From positions 372,001-436,000 of the forward strand of contig JAWPGT010000008.1 of assembly GCA_034638255.1 (NCBI GenBank): 64,000 nucleotides of DNA. The letters are read 5' to 3'. The DNA is from Coprinus comatus (Eukaryota > Basidiomycota > Agaricomycetes > Agaricales > Agaricaceae). Under the pieces are notes generated by a model. That model ran no database searches and was not told where the DNA came from. It saw only the letters and a program-made list of their open reading frames with translations. Shown piece by piece: positions 25,625 through 38,136 of the stretch. A program made the position numbers and the translations under genes. Each line of letters begins with the position of its first letter. Position 1 is the stretch's first letter.

Positions 25625-26937
25625 GATAGAGGGAGGAGAGGAGGAGAGGGGAGGAACTAAATGTTATAAAATGGGGGCCGAGTTTCTGGATCACTAACGG
25701 TTAAATACTGGCGATGGGATGTCTTCTCTGGAAGTCCCTATCCGGATCGATCGAAGAGATCTGTCTCTAAGCAAAGTGGACGTTAGGCGTTTGAGAGCAC
25801 AGGGGAAAGTTATTATTAGCGGCCAGTAACTCAACAGTGGGATGGGTGGTTGTGGGTATAACCCCAACTGTCACCGACCATAAGGAGTAAGAATACTGCA
25901 TATGAAATATATGTAGTGATGTGAATTGATCGCTTATAGGTCATGAATTGATGGTGTTGGAACAAGTTGGAAACACGAATCTATGCGTTGTCCATCACTG
26001 ACCCACGCCATGGTTCTCAATGCAAGGAAGCATAAGTATCTGTGCTCACAGAAAATCCTGTAAATATACGTGAGATGTCCTGTGACCTATAATCGTAGTA
26101 TGACACTATCCAGAGTTTAATGATTACTGAAGCTACAAGTATTATCTCTGGCCTTTCATCCGAGTTGACTTCTTTGATCACGTCCCTTTCGTGCCGTTCA
26201 GCCCGGATGGTCCTTGTATGTAATAACACTTAAAAGGCATGCGAATACCAGGCGGAGTTACCTCATTGCATGATTTGTCTCCAGATCACTACCTGTTGGC
26301 CATCAGCTTTTTCGGATAAACACTAGTGTACACTTATGCCCATGCCGCAATGCTTTCGTTCGTACAGAGAATGTAGGTGCCTTGGAACGGCTTGGAACCA
26401 TAGCTGTGATCGGTCATCTCAATACATAGCATGTGGGTACTGTAGAAGTACCGTTGGGATTGTTATAGCAATCATCCATCATCAGTCAGTCAGCTGTAGC
26501 CGAAGGCTTCTATAAATAAAAGGAAAAGTGCCATTGATGCACAACATGTCTCTTCATAACTTTCGGTCTGGGTCGTAAGTGGAAGTAAACAAGGTACGCC
26601 CAGACGTGGCCGGCTCTGAACGTTTCAAGTGGCGAGGCATGCCAGAGAAACTTTGAGGCACAACTGATCATAAGTTTGCGGAACAAGATTCCTCATTGAG
26701 TAAAACGTTGCTATGATACCAGTGGCATGGTCAATAGACATAGAAGTGAGTTTGAGAGAACTAGACATGGTGGATGAAATGTCAGTATTCATTCAGTTAG
26801 ATACTGTACACAAATGGCCCATTAAGTAGGAGAGATACACATCAAAAATAAAAATAAAGTCACTCTATCCGGTTATAGTACACGATGATAACAAAAGCTG
26901 ATTAATGATTCAGCATGAGGTTGTACTGACATTGCAG
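25625..26937. other. intergenic region
   Basis: Holds the promoter of the third GMC gene, with a TATAA-like stretch near 25664-25670. No gene supported. Confidence 0.5.
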
Positions 26938-28351
26938 TCATAATGGTCTCCTCGTCTTCATTTCCCACATACCCTGTTTTCCTTTTACCAAACCCTCTAA
27001 AATGCATTTACCTCCCAAAAAGTCGACCTGCAGCACGCCTTTGGTCACTTCATCTGGTCTTCCCTTAACTCTTTCCCCAAACGTCTTTGTTATTACCTCT
27101 CTATCAGACTTATCCAAAACGTCATTGTAGTAATGTCGAGTAAGAATTGGTGTCAGCATTTGCAAACACACTTGAGCAATGACGTCGTAGACGGTTACGC
27201 CGTTTGGATGTGATTGATGTATATTCACATACCATGGCAATCGCGGATGGTATAACCTAAGGAACGATGAATGTGGATTAGTTGCCAATTGTGCAAAATC
27301 CATTTCGCTAATAGGTTGTCCTAGATTAGGGAAAACCAGGTTTCCGGGATCAAGAAAATTACTCCGCAAGTCAAAACCAAGAGGAGGGCTTGATGCGTTA
27401 TAAAGGAGTAATGGATGCATGGTACGTTTTACTAAATCGGTGTATCCTGTGCCACACAGATGATGAGCCCCAGCAGAGGCACATTAATTCACGATTTCAT
27501 ACCTACAATATCGGATCTCCTGCCGACTTTTGACAAATAAGATGCTAGTGTTTGTCTAGGTGTCCAATCACCCCTCCAGTCTCTCGGTCTGCGCGCTAAG
27601 TTCTTTTCGTCAAATATATCTGCTTCTCCATACGGAGGATATACAGGCACATAATCTGACACCGTCTTGAAACCACCGTGAGTCAAACTTGGCCCCGATG
27701 AGCTCGACTTATGCATGGTTAATGTTTCACATTGTGGAGATCGCTTCTTTACATTATGCGAATTTGCGCGCTTGCGGGCCATCGCTGTATTTGCCGGCGT
27801 GTTCAATCTGCTCGGGGTATAAGGTTTCTCTTCAAGATAAGACAGGTCTGTTGGTTGCGGCCATTCCGGATAACAAGCCGGGGCAGACACAGGCGGAGGT
27901 TGGCCTTGATAAATGTCGTAATATGGCGAATAATGAGAAAACGTAGGTTGTATAGACGCCATAGGGCCGAATGGCATAGGGTCATGTACTGGAGGTGTTA
28001 TTGGAGACGTTGTCGTTGCCGTAGGATAATGACCATGAGTCCACGTAGATTCAATCATAGTAGTCTGGGGTTGGGTACCCCAATTGGTATAGGGTGAAGT
28101 TGTCACAAACTGCGATGGCCAAATAGAGGGCGAGCTGCAAATAACTTAAATTGAGCAAACATAGGTTGTAAATTGTATACTAACCTTTGATTAGTCCCTC
28201 CATAGCCGGGAAATTGGTCGTAATGACCTGGCTCACCTCCTTGACTAGCACCAGGAGGTGGTGGGATGAATCCTGTTCCGCCACTGCCGCCACCTGCACC
28301 TGCACTTCTTGGACGTTCAAACATCGGCATGCTACCGTACACGCTTGACAT
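26938..28351 (-). CDS. DUF6699-like protein with Pro/Gly/Tyr-rich N-terminus
   Basis: Three exons, about 430 residues. The start MSSVYGSMPMFERPR (28351) is preferred over an upstream in-frame ATG at 28429. The first 200 residues are low-complexity (Gly/Pro/Tyr/Gln-rich), followed by a basic stretch with 'ARKRANSHNVKKRSP' that could be a nuclear signal. The last exon (about 160 residues) carries the fold-like segment 'PWYVNIHQSHPNGVTVYDV...' and 'VLQVDFLGGKCILEGLVKG', which resembles the basidiomycete DUF6699 domain. Function unknown. Confidence 0.65.
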
Positions 28352-29533
28352 CGTGCAATAAGATTTGCTGTGGATGTGCGGTAAACTGTTGAGGAGACTG
28401 TTTGGAGTGAAGATATGGGTAGATATCACACTCCCAGGAAGAGATTTCTAGTGCTTTAGAAGTGGTATCAGCACTGGGCTTGAGCCAGCTTGAAAGGGTA
28501 GTAGACGTCGCAGAAGTTGAAGAACATCATTTGGCGTCGTGGTTGAACACAGCTGATCAGGTTCGTAGATTATCTAATCTGATATACCAGGTCGAGAAAA
28601 CCCAAGGTCAAACGTTCAACTCCGCTCAGGGTTATTTTATTTATTTTTATATGGTCAATGTATGCTGAAGATGGTGTAGAAGGTTGCAGACTATAAATAT
28701 TGAAAAATCAATTCAGGTCCAACAACAGTAGATTTGATCACCGGTCTAGAGCACAAAGTCCTAAAAAAAACATGAGTTGTATGTAGTAGAGGTCGGCGGA
28801 ACGAAATAAAGATACGAGGATCTCATCTATCTTACGTGGGAGAGCACAACACTTATCATAATCTACGCGCACACATTATCGATGCTTATGGAGCACTCTA
28901 TCGCCGTCAATACATATCCTGTCTTCCAATCATTGTTTTCTATATTCCCGTGACGGATTCTCCGCCAACACAACCTCACGAGGGACGACGATTGACTTTG
29001 CTGTATATGCTTGTATATGTGAATATCATAACCGCTGATGCACCGGCACCTCGGTTCCGAGTCTTTATCAACGCTTATGGATACCAGAGTAATGGGCTAC
29101 TGATTTCTCACTGAGTTCTCTTCGTGGCCACGTATTATCTCTCAAATGTTCGTAGAACCGATACCCATCTGACGAGATCTTATTTCAATTTATAAGTGTT
29201 CAAAAATACATATTAACGAGTCGTTACTCTTGGTTCCGAATGGCTCGTGACAGGCGTAAAAAGTTTGACATTTGCCATCATCCGAATCCATCATGTGCCA
29301 TCCCGGCTTGTCACCGTCAGCATTTCTTATGAGGTGAAACGATTTTGTGATGGGATTCAAATTGAGTCCACCACCACATACAATAAACGGCATTACTGTT
29401 TCACGAAGATGAACTATATGAAAGAAAATCATGGAGAAAGTGGGGAAAGAGAGTCCAGAGATTTTATTTTATTATTCTTCCTTGTACCAGACCTATCCAT
29501 CTATCCATCAAACAAATATCAAGATCAATGTTC
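28352..29533. other. intergenic region
   Basis: About 1.2 kb between the DUF6699-like gene and the chitin deacetylase 3' end. Frames at 28462 and 28836 have no recognisable content. Confidence 0.5.
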
Positions 29534-31077
29534 TCAACAGCGCCATGCGACCTAGGATCATAAAAGGTTCACATCATCAAACAGTCAGTCGTCGACAAAA
29601 AGAGAAAATTGATGCGAAAACTTCTCAACAAGCACAAATGAACTCACATTTCGAGATTGAGGGTTTCCAACCTTTTGATAGGGCTTTTGGCCAAGACATT
29701 CTGCAAGAGTGACGAGTTGATATCCTGCTTCCTTCAACACTTGAATCGCATGTGGCAACACCTCGGTACTGTTTTGAAACACAAACGCAAAACGAAACGG
29801 AAAAAAGTAAAAGAGGTCAGTTAGTGTGATTCCGGAGATTCGGACATAGTTCAGACGTGAAGGCAATACATACATCGATGTTTCTATAGTCATAAAAATA
29901 AGTCATCAGTCTAGCTTTCATCATTCCAAAACTTTTAAAAAAATGAAGACGTACCATGCACGTCATGTTGTAACGACATCACATTAGAAGGTCTTGCTGC
30001 CACCAAATCGTCGTAACGTTTCTTCTGGTCAGCAACACTAACGCCAACAGAATCCCCAGAACTAGAAAAAAACAATTATATGAACACCAACAATCAACAT
30101 CCTGAACAACTAGAAGGAGGAACTTACTCAAAGTCCCAAATAACAACGGTCTCGCCCAATTGCTCCGCGACGGCTAATACTTGGTCATCATAACTACCAT
30201 AAGCTATAATTATTTCGGATCGAATTAACCGATAGTTCTTCCAAGGCTGTGAATTTGACTGATGAACTCACGGGGTCGCATGAAAGCAACGCTGGCTCCA
30301 GTGATCCTTTCAATAGCGACTATAATAAAAACCACCATCGTCAGGTCACCCAATCCAACAAAAGTAAAGTAAAAAAGACAAGCATACCATGCGCTTTTTT
30401 CATTTCACTTTGAACTGTAAATGAGTAAGGGAGGAGATCGAGATCGAGGTTAATAAATAGCTATAAATGCAAGCAGCAGAAGAGATAACGTACGTTTGGC
30501 ATGCGATAGAGTGCTTAAATCCGAATGTGACCAAGTATGAGAAGCTATTTGATGACCTCTTGAATACACATCCTTAAGAATAGCGACATTTTCTTCAGAG
30601 TAGATGCAGCCCCAATTATTTCCATCTATTATAATAAAAATGAAAGTTTAGTTCACTGACTATGTCAAGGGGGAAAAATGGAAACCAAACACCACTTACT
30701 GACAAAGAAAGTGCCTTTGCCACCCACTGCTTCCAGTTGATTTATGGCATCTATACTAACAACCCATTCAAAAGCTCCTCAGTATTTAAACAACGTATCA
30801 ACATCGTCATAGTATGACATACGTGTATTGAAATGGGCCATCATCCTAAAAAGAAAGCAGAATTCAGGTTACACATTCACAAAAAAAGGAAACGGCAAAG
30901 CCCCAAGACAAATGAACATACAAAGGTCAAAGCAGCATGATTTGGGTTCACACAACTACTAACAACAGTCGCACCATGACTGGCATGAAAGAGGCTATAG
31001 CGAGCAGCAACACTTTGAGAAAGTGAAAAGGCGACAAGGACGAAGGGTAAGAGAGCAGAAACACGGAATTGAAACAT
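29534..31077 (-). CDS. chitin/polysaccharide deacetylase (CE4)
   Basis: About 258 residues in eleven short exons. The signal peptide MFQFRVSALLPFVLVAFSLS starts at 31077. The NodB-fold motifs appear in order across exons: TFDDGP (metal Asp), SHTWSH (two metal His), RPPYGSYDD, WDFDSGDS and MSLQHDVH. The last exon adds 'VAWRC', matching the usual C-terminal cysteine of fungal chitin deacetylases. The enzyme removes acetyl groups from chitin at the wall or septa, giving chitosan. No GPI-anchor tail is visible, so it is probably secreted. A TATATA element sits 96 bp upstream. Confidence 0.88.
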
Positions 31078-31172
31078 TCTTTTAAAGAGCGTAAAGATAA
31101 AGAGAGTGACTACGGAGAAGAGCAGTGAGAAGTAAGGCAGTTGAGAAAATATTCCACATAAGCTCAGTCAGC

Positions 31173-31179
31173 ATATATA
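31173..31179 (-). promoter_or_regulatory. TATA box of the chitin deacetylase gene
   Basis: TATATA-type element on the minus strand, 96 bp before the ATG at 31077. Confidence 0.4.
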
Positions 31180-31981
31180 CGCTCATGAATCTCGGTGACA
31201 GGGACAACTTGAATGGTCGTATTACCTGATGCATCGAGGTACTAGTGCGTTTTTTGACCCTTGGTATCAGGTAGTTTCGGCATGCCGAGCATCTTGAAGA
31301 GCTAACTTAAATTGGCAAGCCCAGGATGCGAGTGTCGGGCCAGTGTATACCGCAACTTTGTACTCATCATGAATGGAAGCAAGTATAATCGCTAGCACAA
31401 AGGGGTTGGCTCGAGTTGCGCTATTTTGTCTTGTTAAGAATACAAACCCATAAAGTACTATCATGTCCAGTTTGAAAAACATGGTATTTCAATTTTTACG
31501 CCCTTGTTTAGTGACCCTTCTTAGAAGCCAAGACATTTGATGTGTTTTTTTTTCCTGAGAAGTCGGAGACTCGATTCTAGACTCTCGGTCCCCGAACACT
31601 AATTTATATATGGTCAGCCAGCAAAGGGTCGTAATTCTGGTGAATATTCAAGGTGGGTGGGATATATTCGACTGTTCGAGTGCAAATCTTACTCTGACGT
31701 TGGTAGTTATCCACTATAAGAGTTTAATCCTCAAGGCGGCCTCATACCAACCCAATCAACACAAGTCCATTCATTTTATTTTCGAAAAAATAAATGCCCA
31801 GGAACTTGATTCCACAAAAGTGTAGTTGGGGTGGGTTGAGGTATACAATATTTTTAGACCACACTTTGAAGTATGACCTGTTTATTTAGTTCATACACCG
31901 ACAAATGATTATTCAGCATCGTAATAGGGAATTAGAGAGGGAAGAGGCGTTCTGGGGCTCTACACTCCTTTACACTACATC
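31180..31981. other. intergenic region
   Basis: A minus-strand frame at 31267-31482 contains a hydrophobic stretch but nothing I can assign. No gene supported. Confidence 0.45.
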
Positions 31982-33277
31982 ATGAATGCCTATGAAAAAT
32001 CTGCAAGCTCGTTTTACGTATACCGTCCTCCAACCCCTCCTAATAATGCCAACCATCGCCAGAAAATCCTACTGGAAAGCATGTTCGATGCAAAAACCGC
32101 TTTACAGCAGTTGACGTCATTTGTGGATAGAGTCCAAATCCAAACCCGCACTTTCCGTTCAATAATGGAAGAATTTCATCAATACCGTCTTAAGAGAAAA
32201 GCACAAGACCTTGTTGATAGATTCGTAGTAATTGAAGGGTTGTATGACCGCCCTATATATTACAACGACCGAGAAATGGTTAAGGAAGATATCAAAGCGT
32301 TGAAGGAAATTACAGCCTCAGCAGTGGATCTGCAGGTCAAATATGGGTTCCTGGATCATAGTGGCGAAGTAGACCTGCATATGCAGGATTCATTTGTGCC
32401 GTATGTACTTCTTCTAAACTCCAAGGTTGTATACTCACCTGAATACCAAGATCCAGGGCTCTAAGTCCACAGAGATACTACTCACAATACCCTCATTCTT
32501 CTGGGAGAATGGATTCACCCCCATTTGGGTTCGTTCATGGGATGATTTTCGAGTATGAATAGTATATACTTACCGAGATTCAGGACTCTGTCACAGAGTC
32601 ACCATTCGCGATCCCCTGACTTCGCGAGTGATGATTCACCCCTACTAAACGGGTCAATTGGGTTCGTTCATCAGATAATTTTCATTTTTTTTCAGCACGA
32701 TAGACTCACCTAAATCCAGGACTCTGAGTCCACAAAGCGACCACTCGCTCCAATCCCCTCATTTCACAAACTTCATTAATTCACCCCTACTTAATCACCA
32801 ATCCCCTCATTTCGCAAGCATTATCTATTCACCTCCACCTAACCATCAAATGGTCGATCAAACACAAACTTGTTTCATGTGCAAGAAATATTTACAAACC
32901 GGAGAAGATTCAATGATATGCCATGTGGACACAAATGTTGTCGCGACTGTGTTCAAATTTACGCGAGAACAGTCACAAATGAAACCAGACCAAATGGAAT
33001 GCTACACTGTTGTTTGATTCCAATCCCAATCTTACTGTTTAAACCTTTCGTCAGTCCTCATAGGTATCATGCACTTTGTTTATGGGTTGAAGAAGCACGT
33101 ACACCTATGGAAGATCGCATTTATTGTCCTTCGCCAAATTGTGGACAGTTTGTTTGTGCGATGAAAGTTACGGCAAGAGCTGCTGTGATTGAAGGGTTTG
33201 TGGTTTGTCCCAATAAGGCATGTCGAATGCTTATTTGTGGGAGATGTAAAAGGGGCGCACATCCTGGGATATGTTGA
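31982..33277 (+). pseudogene. RING-IBR protein lacking RING2, with -1 frame break (array member A)
   Basis: Only array member on the plus strand. Exon 1 (31982-32400) encodes a helical N-terminal domain. Two symmetric exons follow (32451-32528 and 32578-32652), and exon 4 starts at 32696; all joins are phase 2. These exons and the start of exon 4 are three copies of a roughly 25-residue 'SRTLSPQ...SP' unit. Exon 4 then gives CFMCKKYLQTGE (first RING cysteines) in one frame, while 'NDMPCGHKCCRDC', the rest of RING1 and the IBR lie in the -1 frame and stop after 'RGAHPGIC'. RING2 with the catalytic cysteine is absent. Either a decayed E3 ligase or a RING-IBR protein made through an unusual decoding event. 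Confidence 0.6.
32451..32790 (+). repeat. three degenerate copies of a 75-78 nt exon unit
   Basis: Copies at about 32451-32528, 32578-32652 and 32700-32790. Each reads like xTCCAGGACTCTGAGTCCACA then a Ser/His/Pro stretch ending in 'TCACCCC(C/T)'. The first two end with GG before a GT donor and are separated by introns of 49 and 43 nt. Confidence 0.55.
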
Positions 33278-33957
33278 TATGCAGTTATTTGTGGTACGAG
33301 ATTTCACTGAACCTACGCAAGTGAAAATTAATTAGAGCTTTCCAGATTTTTATGATTATGTATACTTACTTTGAAGTGGACTTTTGACTTTTAACCCTCT
33401 CTGTGGAGCTTCCGTAAACTTGGGGAGGAATTTTAGTATTTGTATTTTTTCAACTTTTATATACATATCTATCGAGTAGTTGACTCGTTGTCCTTCAAGT
33501 ACTCAATGAGGGCCGAAGGTGTTCCTAAAGGTGAAGTTTTGAAATGCCACATCAGACAAACTTTATCAACAGAACACTTGACTTATTCCTGTGTTCCGAA
33601 CGTCCAACACCACCAAAATACTTGAAAGCTACATCAACAAAGGTCAATATTTTTAGTTGTGATTATCGAATTCGAAGGTGATCCATGGCAAGATGAACAT
33701 TTCCGCATATAGTCAAGAGAACACCTTGGAAGCTGTCATGGTTTGAAAGACATCACATATGCAAAAAAAGAAGAGATTCTGATACTTCTCTTATACTTTT
33801 CACTCAAACGAGAGAGGGACCAAAAGCAAAAAATAAGATTATGATATTGAAAAAATAGCAATCTCGGAGAGAGCATAACAACCACTGTAACATATGCCAG
33901 TTAACAAGTTATTTCCATTGCAAAAAATCACCACATACACGAAAAGAGGGTAAAAAT
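33278..33957. other. intergenic region
   Basis: Converging 3' regions of the RING-IBR gene and the mitoribosomal gene. No gene seen. Confidence 0.5.
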
Positions 33958-34569
33958 CTATTTCTTCTTCTCCTTACCAGCCTTCCTACTAGCTCCAACT
34001 TCAGTTCCAACCAAATCAGCCATTTCCTCAAACCAATTAAGATCATCCAAAGCACCACCCATACTACCATTATAACTCTTCCCATTCAAACTCAATTCCT
34101 GAACAACATCCTTCTCCTTCTCTTTCACACTTTCCTTCCCCTTAACTTGAGTTTTAGTTTCCGCTGATGTAGACTCCACTGAATCAGATCCAGTAGTAGC
34201 AGCTCCAAATCTCCTATTAAACCTTCCCATTCTACCAGCACTACCACTCTCCTCATCCAAACTTCTCGCACTAGACCAACTAGCAGTATTCCAAGCTGGA
34301 TTATTCGTAGTATCTCTTGTCAACCTAAGTAGCGACTTCGGAGAAGTTGTCCATTGTACAAATGATGTACCATCGCTCCTAATGACAGTTTGTGGGTATT
34401 TTGGAACAACTGGGTTTGGGAGAGTATTTGGTCGACGTTTCCAGACATGTGTACGTCCATAAGGAGAGTTTGAAGCAAGACGTTTTTGTGTGTGTAATAG
34501 AGACGGTGTTCCAGAAGCGACCTTTTGCGAGCTTGAGCAACAAGCTTTTGTCCGGGCGAGGGAGAGCAT
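33958..34569 (-). CDS. MRPL36: mitochondrial large-subunit ribosomal protein bL31m-like
   Basis: Intronless, about 203 residues from MLSLARTK (34569; an upstream in-frame ATG lies at 34593). The Ser/Ala/Lys-rich N-terminus fits a mitochondrial targeting peptide. The core 'VPKYPQTVIRSDGTSFVQW' followed by TTSPKSLLRLTRDTTNNPAW resembles yeast Mrpl36, the bL31 homologue of the mitoribosome. The C-terminal third is low complexity and Lys/Glu-rich, ending in KAGKEKKK. Confidence 0.75.
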   Translation of the reverse strand: MLSLARTKACCSSSQKVASGTPSLLHTQKRLASNSPYGRTHVWKRRPNTLPNPVVPKYPQTVIRSDGTSFVQWTTSPKSLLRLTRDTTNNPAWNTASWSSARSLDEESGSAGRMGRFNRRFGAATTGSDSVESTSAETKTQVKGKESVKEKEKDVVQELSLNGKSYNGSMGGALDDLNWFEEMADLVGTEVGASRKAGKEKKK

Positions 34570-34791
34570 AGTGGCTAAGGTACTTTCCGGCACGCGCTCG
34601 TCGCGTCTCCAGAAATTTCAGGCCTTGTTTGGCAGCAGCCTTTCACATTAACACCGGCCCGCTTGGCCGGCAATCCCCTATTTTATGCTCTATACACTTT
34701 TTAGTCTGTTAAATATACAACAAATGGCCCAATATAATGTGTGTGTAGGATGAATAGAAGTTGGATATAGAACGATAAAATATATGTAAAA
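34570..34791. other. short spacer
   Basis: Upstream region of the bL31m gene and 3' end of the GT61 gene. Nothing else recognised. Confidence 0.4.
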
Positions 34792-36688
34792 TTATAGGAT
34801 GCCTTCCACTCGGTCTTCAATAATCTTGGCAACAGCTGGTCCATAAACAGGAATTGAATTGCCTTGGAAGCCTGGATCTGGGTAGTTGACCTGAGGTTTA
34901 TCAGGATGCGTGTGATAGCTGAGAAATTGTGAGTTCAAGGCTCCCAAAGCAATTGATTACAACTCACGTATCATTCCATACTGCAAAGTGAGACATGCCG
35001 AGGGCTCGAGAAGTCCACTGGTAGTCATGAGCGAAGCCTTCAGGGTAGAACATCTCAATGACTGTCGAAACTCTGGTAGGCTTCATCCAGACTAAATGGG
35101 TAAGTCCATTTCCATGTACACCGAGCATGATCTTTGACGACCAATTAGAATTCGAAGGCACTGAGGAAAAAGAATGGAGCGTACCGTGGTTTTGGCAGCT
35201 ACTCTAATTTGTTCATCCTTAGTCATTTTCTCTGCCTGGACAACGTTCAATTCCCATTTCTTCTGCGACCTGTCATTCGACGCCTCCTCGTTTTTCTTTT
35301 CAACCAGTGCTTCTAATTCCTCAACCAATATCTCATGGTCCTCGGGTATCAATTTTCTCCTTCTTGTTCCTTGCCGAGAAATATAGGTAATCACAATTTT
35401 GTCAGGCATAGCTAAGTATTTCTGCGCTTCGATACCCACTCCATTCAAAACCTCATTTTTGCCCTCTCCAAATCCCCGTATAAAAATTTCTTGGGTGGGA
35501 ACTTGAATTTTCGGGATCTTGTCATCTTGAGGAACCCCAGCAAAATCCCAAATTGCACGTCGCACAGGGTCCCACCAAGCGCCAACATGCCTTCCCCTCA
35601 ACTTTCCGAGTTTCCTCATACCTTCCCAAGCCTCTGAGGCCGTGCGTTGGGTCATACTACCACAAGCAATACCTCTATGCGCTGCACTTCTATCTGTGAG
35701 AAGGACAGTGGGGAATCTCCATACGCGATCTCCATTGCTAGTGGAAATGATACGATCCTTCCAATCTTCTTCGTGTTCAACAGTTAGAGAGGGGTACGCA
35801 GCACGAAGAAAATACGAATTAAATCCTGGTCCATCTCTCCAGCCATCAGCATTCGAGTGGGCAAAAATAGCGCGATCAATGTGAGGAGGTGCTGGATGTA
35901 ATGATGCTGAGAAAGCAAGTTCCTGTGCTGTGTGTTGAGGTGTCGTGAATTCCTCCTCAGAAAATGTCCCATGCCAAAATGCCTGAACACCGAAAAATAG
36001 CTCCGCAACAAGATGGTAATAATGCCTCAGAAACTGTGGCGGATCATTAAAGAGAAGCTGTGGAGCTCCACGGTTAGTGATATTAATGCATATATGCGTT
36101 TATAATCACACTCACTGTGTTCCCTGATACTGTCAATACCTTATTTGTCTCGCCTCGTCGCTTATCACCACCCCAACGATCCATGGCATCATCTGGGGAT
36201 ATAAAATCCATATCCAAATCCGTTGGTTCGCGTGCCTCCATATTTCCAGGTTCGCCTGATGCAGGCAGACCAGTGCTAGTCATTAGACGTATTTTAGGAA
36301 ATTTTTTCGGGCGGGTTGTCAAAATGTATAGAGTGCCATTTGACATGTAGAGGTTGTTGAACAGAGTCCACCCCGGTGCATGTGTTATCACTGATGTATG
36401 CGGGAAGCCTTCTGCACCTTGCTGATCCTCCGAACCAACGCTAGGAAGTGCAGTTTGAATGATAGTTTGTGTTATGGTAGCGGTTTTGGTCTTTGCGGGT
36501 ATAATTTTGGCGAAAACATTTTCGGAGTCCTGATGGACGTTATAATTATGTGTTTGGTCGATGCCTGTGTCTATTACAAGGGCATGTTCGGTGGGGGTAT
36601 CGCGAAAAAGAACAGTCCATATATGCATAGAAGAGGCGCCGAGAAGGAGGAGAAAAGCGTCTCTCCTGGATAGCGTGTGTCTGAACAT
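34792..36688 (-). CDS. glycosyltransferase family 61 protein (EOGT/DUF563-like)
   Basis: Four exons, roughly 590 residues. The start MFRHTLSRRDAFLLLLG (36688) is followed by a single hydrophobic segment, suggesting a Golgi or ER type II membrane protein. The conserved blocks include 'DPPQFLRHYYHLVAELFFG' in exon 2, a mid region with 'DRSAAHRGIACG', and the GT61 signature 'IMLGVHGNGLTHLVWM' in exon 3. The final exon ends at 34792 with '...AKIIEDRVEGIL'. GT61 enzymes transfer xylose or GlcNAc to glycans or proteins; donor and acceptor here are not predictable. All three introns give in-frame joins. Confidence 0.82.
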
Positions 36689-37060
36689 AGCGAGCGAAGT
36701 GGACTGGCTGGCGCCGGTGGCGAAAGAGAGAAGCAGGAGAAAACGCGGGGAGAAGAGAGATGGGTGAGAGGATCAGGGTCGTCCCATGTCATTCTGTTTA
36801 TGTGTAAAATTTATCTATTTTTACATATATATGTTATAGCTTATTCCTCCTTTCAAACAATTTAATTTTATATTGTACTGTGCTACTGGGTGTTACAAAT
36901 GTGTCCTTCTGGTGTTCTCCAGGTAGTCGAGCTCAAGTCAGCCTTTCAGAATTTAGTTTTCAGCCAGACGTCAAATCATTCGACGATAACGTACTACTCT
37001 CGTATCACGTGCTTTCAATATAAAGCCTAGCGTCATAGCGTTCAGCGCTGCCTGTTCGTC

Positions 37061-37570
37061 ATGAACACTTCACCAGAGCCAATCACAATGACCTCATCTT
37101 CCTCCTCAACACCTTCGCCAATCCCCAGTACTCTACTACCCCTTATCCTTCCTTACCTTACCTCAACCATTCGCACGTCATTCCAGCTTGTCACGTATAT
37201 CCCAAAACTTGTTCCATGGTCTAGCCTCATTTCTCCGCTGAGCTATGTCTTCGCCCCACTAACAACATTCATCTCTATCCTCCTTACAATTACCGTGTTC
37301 ACCCCATATCATCTTATAACATGGCTTCTGGAAAACGTCTATCCTGTATACGTCTTTTGTGGTGTCGCTTGCATTACGGGTGGAATATTGGGTCTAAGCG
37401 GTCGTTTGGTTAGCCTAAGTATCATTCGCGCCGTGAACGAAGATGGAGGTGATATCAATGAAGCTGAATCAAAGCCACTGGTAGATGCAGAGGTTCTAGA
37501 ACGGAGTGCAAAGAGGAGGAGGCTCGGCAAAAAAGAGCGGGATGGAAGGGTAAAGTTTGAGCCGTCGTAA
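37061..37570 (+). CDS. small membrane protein of unknown family
   Basis: Intronless 169 codons. A Ser/Pro-rich head is followed by hydrophobic segments around residues 25-47, 58-85 and 95-120, then a soluble tail with acidic and basic halves ('KRRRLGKKERDGR'). I do not recognise the family. It is divergently placed from the GT61 gene (ATGs about 370 bp apart), so the two could share a promoter region. Confidence 0.6.
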   Translation: MNTSPEPITMTSSSSSTPSPIPSTLLPLILPYLTSTIRTSFQLVTYIPKLVPWSSLISPLSYVFAPLTTFISILLTITVFTPYHLITWLLENVYPVYVFCGVACITGGILGLSGRLVSLSIIRAVNEDGGDINEAESKPLVDAEVLERSAKRRRLGKKERDGRVKFEPS

Positions 37571-38136
37571 CATTTTTTTTCAGCGGCTATTTTTCTTGTA
37601 AGCTTAACTTTGATCTCCTTTCTATCATCTATCCTGACAATCTCTCAAAGACATCTGAAACGACTATACCAGACATTTGATGACCCACTTTACTTTCATT
37701 AATGATTTCTCACACGTAGACACCCATGTTGATCTGTGCATGCTCAACTCCATTTACACTCCATAATGAACTCGATTTTCCCCGCCATTATCGGTATTAA
37801 TATACTCGGTCACTGGTTTCGATCAAGCAAATCCGAAGCCTTGAACAACGGAACGCGTCTGATGTAAGCAATTACAAGCAAATTAAAGGAACACCATAGT
37901 TACTATGAGGTTGCAATCCCTGTACATCTGCTCAAAGGAACTAGTGACAGCGGGTCATCCAACAATCTACCAATAAACCCACAGGTAAGAAATCTCCGGT
38001 TGCCTCTCAGTTTTTACCGCCACTGTCGGCATTGATACGCTTGGTCACCAGAACGAAAAATTTGATCAAGCAAGGTAGATCAGTATATACATGAAATTTG
38101 AGCAACAGAATACATTCGATTACACAGGCAACGCAA
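37571..38136. other. intergenic region
   Basis: 3' side of the small membrane gene and of RING-IBR-RING gene B. An apparent frame from 38007 is a read-through of B's last intron and is not used. Confidence 0.5.

Noticed and set aside
31267..31482. Minus-strand frame with hydrophobic segment
   Set aside because: Too short, no partner exons or known motif; could be a remnant but cannot be supported.
32401..32695. Single 295-nt intron in gene A
   Set aside because: The segment contains two exon-like copies of the downstream linker with in-phase splice sites, so three short introns explain it better; cDNA would decide.
37571..38136. C-terminal extension of RBR gene B in the unspliced frame
   Set aside because: Reading through the GTAAGT donor gives a non-conserved tail; splicing instead restores a Cys-rich ribbon (MCRDCRLTVCRRC) and a stop at 38137.
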